A stretch of 19,304 nt of DNA from the NCBI GenBank assembly GCA_003452695.1, contig DMNP01000310.1, positions 882 through 20,185 on the forward strand, read 5' to 3'. A program made the translations under genes and the position numbers. Shown here one piece after another: positions 6,340 through 14,048 of this stretch (the first letter of the stretch is position 1; every line of letters starts with the position of its first letter). Under the pieces are notes generated by a model. The model searched no databases. It was not told the DNA's origin and saw only the letters and a list, made by a program, of their open reading frames with translations. The stretch comes from Eggerthellaceae bacterium. Its GTDB lineage: Bacteria > Actinomycetota > Coriobacteriia > Coriobacteriales > Eggerthellaceae.

Positions 6340-9133
6340 CTACAATTCGCGTTTTCGCTTCTTCGCAGCCACCGCAACCGTCCCTCCTGACGCCAGCACC
6401 GCCAGCAGCAGGAGCACCGGGTTCAGGAGGTCTCCCGTGTTCGACACCTTGCTCGGGCTTGATTTTGTTTGGGCGCTCTTCGCTCCACCGGAAGCGTCGT
6501 CGCCACTAGCAGTGCCGTCGCCAGCGCCGGAGTCGTTCTTCTTCCACCTTGCCGTGAACACATGGTCGCTGTCCGCATGATACTGTTCGCCTGGTTGGTA
6601 CTCAGACCCTTCCCAGCATTCAAACGTGTATCCCTCCCGCGTCGGGGCGTCGATGATGGCGAACTCGCTTTCCAGTGCGGGCTCGTACTTCCTGACGGCG
6701 TCCGTGCCGTCGTCCCACTGCCCGCCGGCAGGATCGAAGCTCAGCTCCGGGTTCACCACATGCTGGACGTCGTACATATCCGAGATGGCGAGCTTGACCT
6801 CGACGTCGTTTATGCCCAAGTTCGAATAGCTTTCCTTCACGAGTTCGGCATTCGTCTTCTCCAGCGCGAACATGTCTATGGTTTCCGCGTTTCCAAGGCT
6901 CGGATCATTGCAGAGGGCCACCGTCAACATACCCTCGAACGTAGCGAGGGGAATCGGTATTGTGTTGCCGTAGAGGTAGATGCTGCTCGCATTCCCGTCC
7001 GCATCGAAGACCAGCTCCCCTGTGCCCAGCGACTTGTCACCCAAGTAGAAACTGGCGTACACAGAGTATTCCGACGCATCGGCCGCCGGATGCACGACAC
7101 CCTCCGCATCCTTTACGGCATACCATTGTCCGTCGAATTTCGGTATCAGATAGGAAGAGGCAGTGGCACTCATGTAATCATCTGCAGACTCCCCCTCTGT
7201 GCCGCTCAGCGTCCGGGTGCCGTAGAACGTCCTGGTAGGCTTGCCGAGATATTCATCCTCCCTGTTGGCTGTCACCGTGAGCACCGGGACGTCGATGACC
7301 CGCTTGGGCGTGTCCGTCACGTCGATGCGGTAATAATCCATTCCGTCCTTGGACTCTGTCTTGAGGGAGACCTTGTCGCGATTCAAGACCTCCTTGCGCT
7401 GGATATCTATGATCCCGCCCAGCCATGCCTGCACGTCCCTGTCGCTGGCCTCAAACGCCTTCGAGATGTATTCCCATCCCCTCTTGACGTTATTTTTGAT
7501 TTTTGAGACTTGAGGTAATCGAGAACCTTGTCGTAGCTAATCTCGTCGGGGGCGCATCCGTCTTCTACGAGGTTCGACACGGCAACGCCAGCGTTGTAAA
7601 TCAACTCGTAATCGAGAGTCGCCTGCAAGTACGTCTCGAGCAGCTCCCTCTCTGCCGAACCTTCCCCGTATGCCTGGGATAGCTCGTTCATCGCCTCGAT
7701 GTAGAAGGCCACCTCGCCGGAAACGTCACCTTTGGAGGGATTTTCGAAGTGGAAAATGCTCAACCCGCTCGTCGGGGATTTCACAGCCCTTGCCGCTATG
7801 CTCCCGTCATCGTCTCTGCCGAAGAACACATTAACCTCGTTCGATTTCTTCGAGTGCCTCGAATAGACAATGTCTTCGTCATGCAAGATCTTCTGAATCT
7901 CGAGTGCCGATTGCGTGTAAGCGTTCAAGAATCCCGGATCCTGCCAATCGGATTCGTACACTCCGATTCCGAGCTGCTCCATCACGGTCGCGAAGTCCTT
8001 CAAGTTAATGAGGCCGAAATGGTAAGCGTCTTTTGGAACGCGAATCTCGTCGTAGAAGCTCCCGGCTGTCGCCTCTGTCCTCATCTGCCTTGCGACTGCT
8101 AGCAGCTTGTCCACGATCCCGCTCTTTTTGAGCTTGTTCATGTCAACCACGCAATAGATTTCCGAAGGGCCTATCGATATTGCGCCGGGGTTCTGGTCAT
8201 AGTAATCGACGAAAAGGTCGACGAGCTTGCGTCCCAAGACCCAGGCATCCATATCGGGGTCGGTTGCGAGGAAATCGAACAGCGCCGTGTAATCGACCGT
8301 TGCAAACGGGTCGATGTCGGCCGACCCAAGGAAATAGTCCGTGTAATCCGCCAAGGCGAGTGCCGTTTCGAAATTGCCCATCACGCAGCAGTCGAAGTCG
8401 ATGAAATCAAACTTGCCGCCGCCTGCACAAACATTGCTTCCCGAAATCGCCTGCCGAAGTTGAAGCACGGACAAGGTCTCACCAGGGTTTGCGGTGTCGT
8501 GGTCGTCGTAACCATAACCGCGTTGAGGGCCCGAGCCGTGGTCGTTCAGGATCAAGTCGAATTTTTCTGCAGGTGCATAGCTGCTTGCGTAATTGATAAA
8601 CGCCTTCAAGGTGTTGGGGTCGCTCATAAGCTCGTCTTCAGACTTACGAGCATCGGCTCCATCACCTGTCACGCCATCCGCGTCCAGCAGCTTGATATAG
8701 CCTTCCGCGCCGCCCGAAGCATCGTACACTTCCCAAACCTGGTTGTACTCGTTGCTGATCTCGGTAAGCGTGCCGCTGTTGCCATCCTGGTCCCTCAGAT
8801 ACTTCGCGTCCAGATGCCATTTCAGCGAACCGCCTGTCATAACGATAATGCGCATCTTTTCGCGGTCGAACTCCGCGTTCACATACTCTTCGATCATCGC
8901 GCTACATACTGGATTGTTCTCTTCAGAAGAGGTGGCATCCAGGTAAACCATGATGGTGCGAACGGGCTTGGGAGCAGGTCCTATCATGATGGTGCGAACG
9001 GGCTTGGGAGCAGGTCCTTCGACTTCGTCTGCAAGCGCAACAGGAGAATGGATGCCACCAAAGATTGCCGCGACCATTGCGAGCAGCAGGCCAAGAACAA
9101 TCAAGGACCGCTTGACCAGGCAGTTTTATTCAT
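6340..9133 (-). pseudogene. Frameshifted clostripain-like (peptidase C11) surface protein with sortase-type C-terminus
   Basis: Read with two corrections, this is one 931-residue protein. The order is a signal peptide ending ALA, a C11 protease domain with His in NDHGSG (about residue 199) and Cys in DFDCCVMG (about 250), a long middle region shared with the upstream paralog, a Listeria-Bacteroides-type repeat (PTREGYTFECWEG), a Ser/Gly/Asp spacer, then VSNTG, a hydrophobic helix and KKRKREL. This is the layout of a sortase-anchored wall protein. Breaks: ATG 9133 runs into a stop after 10 codons (at 9103), and a second shift near 7493-7497 separates the protease half from the anchor half. Adding one A to A4 (9124-9127) and one A to A5 (7493-7497) restores MNKNCLVKRSL... 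and SKNNVKRGW..., in line with the paralog. No clear Shine-Dalgarno precedes ATG 9133. It may be a pseudogene, a slippage-switched gene, or hold homopolymer sequencing errors. Confidence 0.85.
8949..9018 (-). repeat. 36-bp in-frame tandem duplication in the clostripain-like gene
   Basis: A 34-base identical block (8949-8982 and 8985-9018) recurs with a period of 36 bases and is translated twice as GPAPKPVRTIM. The intact paralog has the corresponding KPVRTIM once, so the extra copy is specific to this gene. It duplicates the linker and first beta-strand of the protease domain by exactly 12 codons. The perfect identity suggests a recent event. Confidence 0.9.
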
Positions 9134-9216
9134 TTTCAGATAAGGAGAAGGGCCGCTGGTGCGGCCCTTCTCCTAACCAAATGGCCCTGAATAGCATGGC
9201 CTGGTGGTTTTATTCA
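9123..9216. repeat. 10-bp direct repeat GTTTTATTCA flanking the hairpin between the two clostripain genes
   Basis: GTTTTATTCA occurs at 9123-9132 (over the start codon of the broken clostripain gene) and again at 9207-9216 in the intergenic region. On the minus strand the two copies read (A/G)TGAATAAAAC followed by similar flanks, resembling a duplicated gene start (Met/Val-Asn-Lys-Thr). The 74 bases between them include the 14-bp hairpin. This is either a partial duplication of the start region or a small insertion flanked by a target repeat; no terminal inverted repeats were seen. Confidence 0.5.
9143..9174 (-). terminator. Perfect 14-bp stem-loop after the intact clostripain gene
   Basis: AGGAGAAGGGCCGC TGGT GCGGCCCTTCTCCT is a perfect 14-bp stem with a 4-base loop, 76 bases after the stop codon at 9251. 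On the minus strand it is followed by TATCTG, so the T-run is poor, but the stem is very stable. It should terminate or attenuate transcription from the intact gene. It lies only 9 bases before ATG 9133 of the broken copy, and the AGGAG sequence is locked in the stem. Confidence 0.6.
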
Positions 9217-9250
9217 CTTGCTGCCTGCGACCGAAAAAGCGAGGCTTCGA

Positions 9251-12200
9251 TTACTTTGTCGTTCCAGTCGTGGTTATAGACCAGGGCGAGTAGTACTTCA
9301 CGCCGCTCACCGTCTTGTACGTTCGAATCTTCGCGTAGTACTTCTTGCCGCTCTCGAGTCCTGCGACGTTCTTTGATAGGCTCTTGTACCCTTTGACAGT
9401 CACCGTCTTCTTGCCTTTGGAGAAATTCTTGTTTGTGGCAAGCTGAACCTGATAGCCGGTGATGCGCGATTTCGACATCTTTGTCGGCTGCTTCTTCCAC
9501 GTCGCCTTCACGGTGCCGGTCTTCTTGCCTTTCGTCAATTTGGCGATGGACGTTCCCTTCGGGTTGATCTTGAACGTCTTCGTTATCGTTCCGGTAAAGC
9601 TGCCCTTGCCCGTGATGGTCAGCGTCGCTTTGCCGACGTTCTTGTTGTTCTTGTAAGCCACGGTGTAGTCTCTGCCGTTTTTCAGCGTCTTGCCGGAAAG
9701 CTTCACGACAGGGGACTGCTTCAGCGCCTTGCCCGTCCAGGTCTTCGCCTTGATGCCGGAAACTGTGGCCTTTTTGATGCCGGTCGGTGCGGGCGCCTTC
9801 CATTTCGCCTTGAACGTGTGATCTTCTGCAACGGTGTATTTCTGCCCCGGCTGGCATTCCGGGCTTTCCCAGCACACGAAGGTGTAACCGTCCCGTGTAG
9901 GAGCTGCGATTATCTCGAAATCGGTTTCGAGACCAACCTCGAACTTCTTGACAGCGTCACCACCCTCTGCCCACGTACCGCCGTTGGGGTCGAAAGTCAG
10001 CTCTGGCTTGACCTCGTGCTCGACTTTGTACATATCAGAGATTGCCAGCTTGACTTCAACAGACTCTATACCCAAATTCGAGTAATGATCCTTTACCAAT
10101 TTGGCATTTGTCTTCTCGAGCAAAAACGGCATGTCTATTGGCCCTGCGGCGTCTCCAAGCGGGTCGTTCTCCAGCGTGACCATCACCGTTCCCTCAAGCG
10201 TGTCGAGGGCAATCGGTATCGTGTTGCCGTACACGTAGACGCTCTTCGCATTTCCGTTGTAATCGAAAATTAGCTCTCCCACCCCCAGGTTTTTACCGTT
10301 GAGCGAGAACGACGCAAAAACGGAGTGGTCTGTTGCGGCAATTGCAATGTGTTTTATCCCATCCGAATCCTCCACGGCATACCACTGCCCATCATACTTC
10401 GGAATGAGGTAGGAAGAGCTGGTGCTGGTCATGTAGTCCTCAGAGGAGGCACCCGTTGCACTGGAATCTGCGCTGCCGTAGAAGACCATGGTGGGGTTTT
10501 TGAAGGGCTCAACTGCAGTTCCTGCTGTTACGGTAAGAGCCGGAACGTCGATAACGCGCTTTGGTGTATCGGCCACATCGATACGGTAATAGTCTGTTCC
10601 TTTCTTGGACTCTGTCTTAAGGGATACTTTGTCGTTATTCAAGACTTCCTTGCGCTGGATGTCGATAATCCCGCTCAGCCACGCCTCGACGTCCCTGTCG
10701 CTGGCCTCAAAAGCCTTCGAGATGTATTCCCATCCACTCTTGATGTGTTCAGATTCTTGAGACTTGAGGTATTCGAGAACCTTGTTGTAGTCGATCTCGT
10801 CGGGGGCGCAACCGTCTTCTACGAGGGTCGATACGGCAATGCCGGCGTGGCAAATCAACTCGTAATCAAGAACTGCCTGCACGTACGTCCCGAGCAGCTC
10901 CCTCTCTGTCGAACCCTCCGCATACTCTCCAGATAGCTCTCTCATCGACTCGATGTAGGAGGCCACCTCGCCGGAAACATCGCCGTCGAAGGGATTGGCG
11001 AAGGCGAAAATGCTCAAACCGCTTGTCGGGAATTTCTTGCCCCTTACCTCTATGCTCCCGTCATCGTTTCTGCCGAAGAACACATGCGTTTCTTCCGACC
11101 TCGTCGTGTGCCTCGAATAGACGATGTCTTCATCATGCAAGATGTTCTGGATCTCGAGTGCCGTTGACGTGTAGGCGTTCAGGAACCCCGGATTCTGCCA
11201 ATCGGATTCGTACACTCCGATTCCGAGCTGCTCCATAACGGTCGCGAAGTCCTGCAGATAAGAATAGGCGAAGTGGTACGCGTCTTTTGGAACGCGGATT
11301 TCGTCGTAGAAACTCCCGGCTGTCGCCTCTGCCCTCATCTGCCTTGCAATCGCAAGCAGCTTGTCCACGATCCCGCTCTGCTTGAGCTTCTTTGTGTCGA
11401 CCACACAATAGGTATCCGAAGGGCCTACCGATACCTTGTCCGGGTTCTCGTTATAGTAATCGCCGAAAAGATCGACGAGCTTGCGTCCCAATTCCCAGGC
11501 GTCCATATTGGGTTCATCTGCGAGGAGATCAAACAGCGCCGTGTAGTCGACCGTTGCGTGCGGATCGATGTCAGCCGAACCGAGGTAATAGTCCGTGCAA
11601 TCCGACAAGGCGAGTGCGGTTTCGAAATTGCCCATCACGCAGCAGTCTAAGTCGACGAAGTCGAACTTGCCGCCTTGTGCACAGACATCGCTTCCCGAGA
11701 TTGCCTGCCGCAGTTCAAGCACGGACAAGGCCTCATCTGGGTCGCCATGGTCATCGTAGCCATAACCTTTTTGGGGACCCGAGCCGTGGTCGTTCAGTAT
11801 CAGGTCGTATTTGCCTGCCGGCGCGATGCTGTGGGCGTAGTTGATGAACTTCTTTAAAGTCTCCGGATCGTACATGAGCTCTTCTGTGGACTTTTTGGCA
11901 TTGGCATCATCACCGCTCACGCCGTCGCCGTCCAAGAGCCGCAAGTAGCCGCCGTCATTAGCCCCATACACTTCCCAGACCTGGTTGTACTCGCTGCTGA
12001 TCTCGGTCAGCGTGTTGGCGTTGCCGTCTTTGTCCCGCAGGTAGCTAGCCTCCAGATGCCATTTGAGCGAGCCGCCCGTCATGACGATGATGCGAAAATC
12101 GCTGCGATTGAAGTTCGACGCCATGTATTCTTTTAGCATGGCAGAACATACCGGAGTGTTCTCTTCGGAAGCTGCACCATCCAGGTAAATCATGATGGTG

Positions 12201-12373
12201 CGGACGGGCTTATCGCCACTGCTAAGAGACGGGTCTTCGGCGGCAGCAAGATCACCTTCATCGGCAAGCGCAGTAGGCGAAGTGGCGACGCCAAGGATTA
12301 CCACGGCCATTGCCAGCATGATGCCAAGGGGAATCAAGAAACGCCTTGCGACTGTCCCGTTCTTCGAATTCAT
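9251..12373 (-). CDS. Clostripain-like (peptidase C11) secreted multidomain protein
   Basis: A 1040-residue exported protein. The start at ATG 12373 follows GAGGAGG; an in-frame extension to 12469 lacks a comparable site. Residues 1-37 are a signal peptide (RR, hydrophobic core, cleavage after TALA). The peptidase C11 domain follows from about 56, with catalytic His196 (NDHGSG) and Cys245 in DLDCCVMG; the family usually has Ala where Cys244 lies. Residues about 500-780 are a conserved middle region. About 790-858 is a Listeria-Bacteroides-type repeat (FDPNGGTW, PTRDGYTFVCWES). About 865-937 is a bacterial Ig/YDG-like module (NGRDYTVAYKNNKN) and 940-1040 a Lys-rich Fn3-like domain (ITGYQVQLATNKNF, SGVKYYSPW). 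Clostripain-type enzymes cleave after Arg or Lys and often self-activate. Unlike its downstream paralog it has no sorting signal, so wall association would rely on the basic C-terminal modules. It is probably monocistronic. Confidence 0.9.
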   Translation of the reverse strand: MNSKNGTVARRFLIPLGIMLAMAVVILGVATSPTALADEGDLAAAEDPSLSSGDKPVRTIMIYLDGAASEENTPVCSAMLKEYMASNFNRSDFRIIVMTGGSLKWHLEASYLRDKDGNANTLTEISSEYNQVWEVYGANDGGYLRLLDGDGVSGDDANAKKSTEELMYDPETLKKFINYAHSIAPAGKYDLILNDHGSGPQKGYGYDDHGDPDEALSVLELRQAISGSDVCAQGGKFDFVDLDCCVMGNFETALALSDCTDYYLGSADIDPHATVDYTALFDLLADEPNMDAWELGRKLVDLFGDYYNENPDKVSVGPSDTYCVVDTKKLKQSGIVDKLLAIARQMRAEATAGSFYDEIRVPKDAYHFAYSYLQDFATVMEQLGIGVYESDWQNPGFLNAYTSTALEIQNILHDEDIVYSRHTTRSEETHVFFGRNDDGSIEVRGKKFPTSGLSIFAFANPFDGDVSGEVASYIESMRELSGEYAEGSTERELLGTYVQAVLDYELICHAGIAVSTLVEDGCAPDEIDYNKVLEYLKSQESEHIKSGWEYISKAFEASDRDVEAWLSGIIDIQRKEVLNNDKVSLKTESKKGTDYYRIDVADTPKRVIDVPALTVTAGTAVEPFKNPTMVFYGSADSSATGASSEDYMTSTSSSYLIPKYDGQWYAVEDSDGIKHIAIAATDHSVFASFSLNGKNLGVGELIFDYNGNAKSVYVYGNTIPIALDTLEGTVMVTLENDPLGDAAGPIDMPFLLEKTNAKLVKDHYSNLGIESVEVKLAISDMYKVEHEVKPELTFDPNGGTWAEGGDAVKKFEVGLETDFEIIAAPTRDGYTFVCWESPECQPGQKYTVAEDHTFKAKWKAPAPTGIKKATVSGIKAKTWTGKALKQSPVVKLSGKTLKNGRDYTVAYKNNKNVGKATLTITGKGSFTGTITKTFKINPKGTSIAKLTKGKKTGTVKATWKKQPTKMSKSRITGYQVQLATNKNFSKGKKTVTVKGYKSLSKNVAGLESGKKYYAKIRTYKTVSGVKYYSPWSITTTGTTK

Positions 12374-12451
12374 GGTGAAACCTCCTCGTACATGTTCCCC
12401 GTTTTTTGCGGCAACACTAAAAGAGCCGTTCTGCACAGGTCGACTCCCGTA

Positions 12452-12506
12452 AGTATACGTCACCCGCAAAGGACCCTATCCGTCACACCCGTCACAGCCG
12501 TCACGG
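12452..12506 (-). promoter_or_regulatory. Candidate promoter with three tandem 9-bp repeats upstream of the clostripain gene
   Basis: Three adjacent 9-bp units start with CCGTCAC (12480-12488, 12489-12497, 12498-12506; on the minus strand they contain GTGACGG). A further CGTCAC is at 12459-12464. On the minus strand a TATACT (12457-12452) lies about 80 bases before ATG 12373. The repeats fall where a -35 box and activator sites would be, and no good -35 hexamer is present. This is the arrangement of an activator-dependent promoter. The binding protein is unknown. Confidence 0.5.
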
Positions 12507-12908
12507 AACGTACCCAATAAGGGCCTTGAAAGGAATGGAGCTCCTCCTTTTTGGCCGACCTTTTCTTGGCTTCGACACCCATAGGATATCGAAAGGTTCT
12601 CTTCTTACGTCTAACACAGATTCACGGGTGTTCCCCCGCTTAACTTAACTCGCACGCTCTGCCACGGCGAACATCGCCAGGAGCGCGGCAACAGCTCACA
12701 CGCCCCTCTTGCCCGACCGCCCGGCGGGCTGCATAGGGGTGGCTGTAACCTCTTGCCCTGGCCATTCGGGCTGCATCTCGCGAACTGCAACAATCCAGCC
12801 TTCCAATCCACTATACTGGGACAACACGTTTGGCTTGGATGATATCGGCCAGGTCTTGCCTTGGCGGGAATTCGGGTTGCGGCATGCTATGAAAGGGTGC
12901 GGGGAGCT
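12507..12908. other. Intergenic region upstream of the lipase gene
   Basis: No credible gene is present between the repeat cluster and the lipase start. AT-richer stretches lie at about 12510-12620. A TATACT at 12812-12817 could be the -10 box for the lipase on the plus strand, but no matching -35 box is visible. The open frames in this region are shadows with no Shine-Dalgarno support. Confidence 0.4.
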
Positions 12909-13988
12909 ATGGCGCAGATAACATATGTCTTCTGCCACGGTCTGAACGGCAGCGGGCAATATGACAAGCGATACGAGAAGAAGCCCTACTGGGGAAGGGC
13001 TTCGGGAGATGTGGTCGCCGCGCTTCGCGCCCAGGGCTACAGCGCTTTCGCGGCGAGCGTGGCCCCGCAGGGAAGCGCCTGGGACCGTGCCTGCGAACTC
13101 TATGCCCAGATTGCCGGCACGACGACCGACTATGGAGCGGCCCATAGCCGCGAATACCGGCACGAACGCTTCGGGCGCGATTTTTCCGGCCAACCGCTCG
13201 TCCCCGAATGGGATGACGACACGAGGCTGGTGCTTATTGGCCATTCGTTCGGCGGGACGACCATTCGACTGTTTTCCGAGCTGCTGGCACATGGCAGCCC
13301 AGAGGAGCGCGCGGCCACGCCGGCCGACGAGCTATCGCCATTCTTCAGGGGAGGCATGGCGCAGCGCGTGCGCGCCATCGTCACCCTCGCCTCGCCGAAC
13401 AACGGGACGACCGCTTACGAATTGGCGCGCGATAAGAGCTTCAAGAAACCCAGCGTGAAGGTTTCCATAAAGAGCAGGCTGCTCGACCGCTTCATGAAGG
13501 CGGTGGTGAGGATAAAGACCGATGGGCGCGACGCGCGCGATTGGGCAAACTTCGACATGATGCTTGATAACGCGCAGGCGCTGAACGGCAGGATATCCAC
13601 GATACCGCAGGTCTACTACCTGTCCGTTGCGTGCGATGCCACGATGCAAGGCCCGGGTGGAACGTGCATTCCGAGCGAATCTCTTATCGACCCCCTGCTC
13701 ATGAGGTCTTCTACGTACATGGGATGCTACAACTGCAAGACGGATGCTGGCGTTGTCGCTGACGACGAATGGCATGCAAACGACGGTCTGGTCAATACCG
13801 TTTCCGCGCGGGCGCCGTTCGGGGTCCCGCACAAGCCTTTGGACAGGGACAATATGGAAAAGGGCGTCTGGAACGTAATGCCCGATCTCCGGGTCGACCA
13901 CGGCTACTTCATGGGAGGGTATTTGAAGAAGCAAAACCCGCACCCGTTCTTCCAAGACCTTATGAATTTGCTCGAGAACTTGGATTAG
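12909..13988 (+). CDS. Lipase/esterase of the alpha/beta-hydrolase fold (staphylococcal/Geobacillus lipase-like)
   Basis: A 359-residue protein starting at ATG 12909 (MAQITYVFCHGLNG) behind GGGGAG; an in-frame ATG at 12861 lacks a site. The triad can be read: Ser113 in the elbow GHSFGG, Asp292 in HANDGLVNTVSARAP, and His331 in NVMPDLRVDHGYFMGG. HGLNG near the start supplies the oxyanion-hole region. The order and the NDGLVNT / DH signatures match the family I.5/I.6 lipases, which hydrolyse triacylglycerols or short esters. Those enzymes are normally secreted, whereas this one has no signal peptide, so it appears cytoplasmic or is exported by another route. Related signal-less forms exist in Coriobacteriia. 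A weak hairpin plus T5 follows the stop. The lipase assignment is good; the substrate is unknown. Confidence 0.85.
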   Translation: MAQITYVFCHGLNGSGQYDKRYEKKPYWGRASGDVVAALRAQGYSAFAASVAPQGSAWDRACELYAQIAGTTTDYGAAHSREYRHERFGRDFSGQPLVPEWDDDTRLVLIGHSFGGTTIRLFSELLAHGSPEERAATPADELSPFFRGGMAQRVRAIVTLASPNNGTTAYELARDKSFKKPSVKVSIKSRLLDRFMKAVVRIKTDGRDARDWANFDMMLDNAQALNGRISTIPQVYYLSVACDATMQGPGGTCIPSESLIDPLLMRSSTYMGCYNCKTDAGVVADDEWHANDGLVNTVSARAPFGVPHKPLDRDNMEKGVWNVMPDLRVDHGYFMGGYLKKQNPHPFFQDLMNLLENLD

Positions 13989-13995
13989 CATTGCT

Positions 13996-14016
13996 CGACA
14001 GGGGCGTCGGCTTTTT
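13996..14016 (+). terminator. Weak hairpin with T-run after the lipase gene
   Basis: CGAC, the loop AGGGGC and GTCG are followed by GCTTTTT, 7 bases after the lipase stop. The 4-bp stem (5 with a T-G pair) is short, so termination is probably partial and read-through into the HAD gene is possible. Confidence 0.3.
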
Positions 14017-14048
14017 CTTGGCAGTGCGCATAGGAAAGGGGAACTTTC

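Noticed and set aside
7493..7504. Programmed -1 ribosomal frameshift joining the two halves of the clostripain-like gene
   Set aside because: The A-tracts do not form a canonical X XXY YYZ slippery heptamer in the zero frame, and no strong downstream stem or pseudoknot is evident. A simple one-base deletion fits better.
12480..12506. Start of a CRISPR array or iteron origin
   Set aside because: Only three 9-bp units, no spacers, no cas or replication gene nearby. It fits an operator better.
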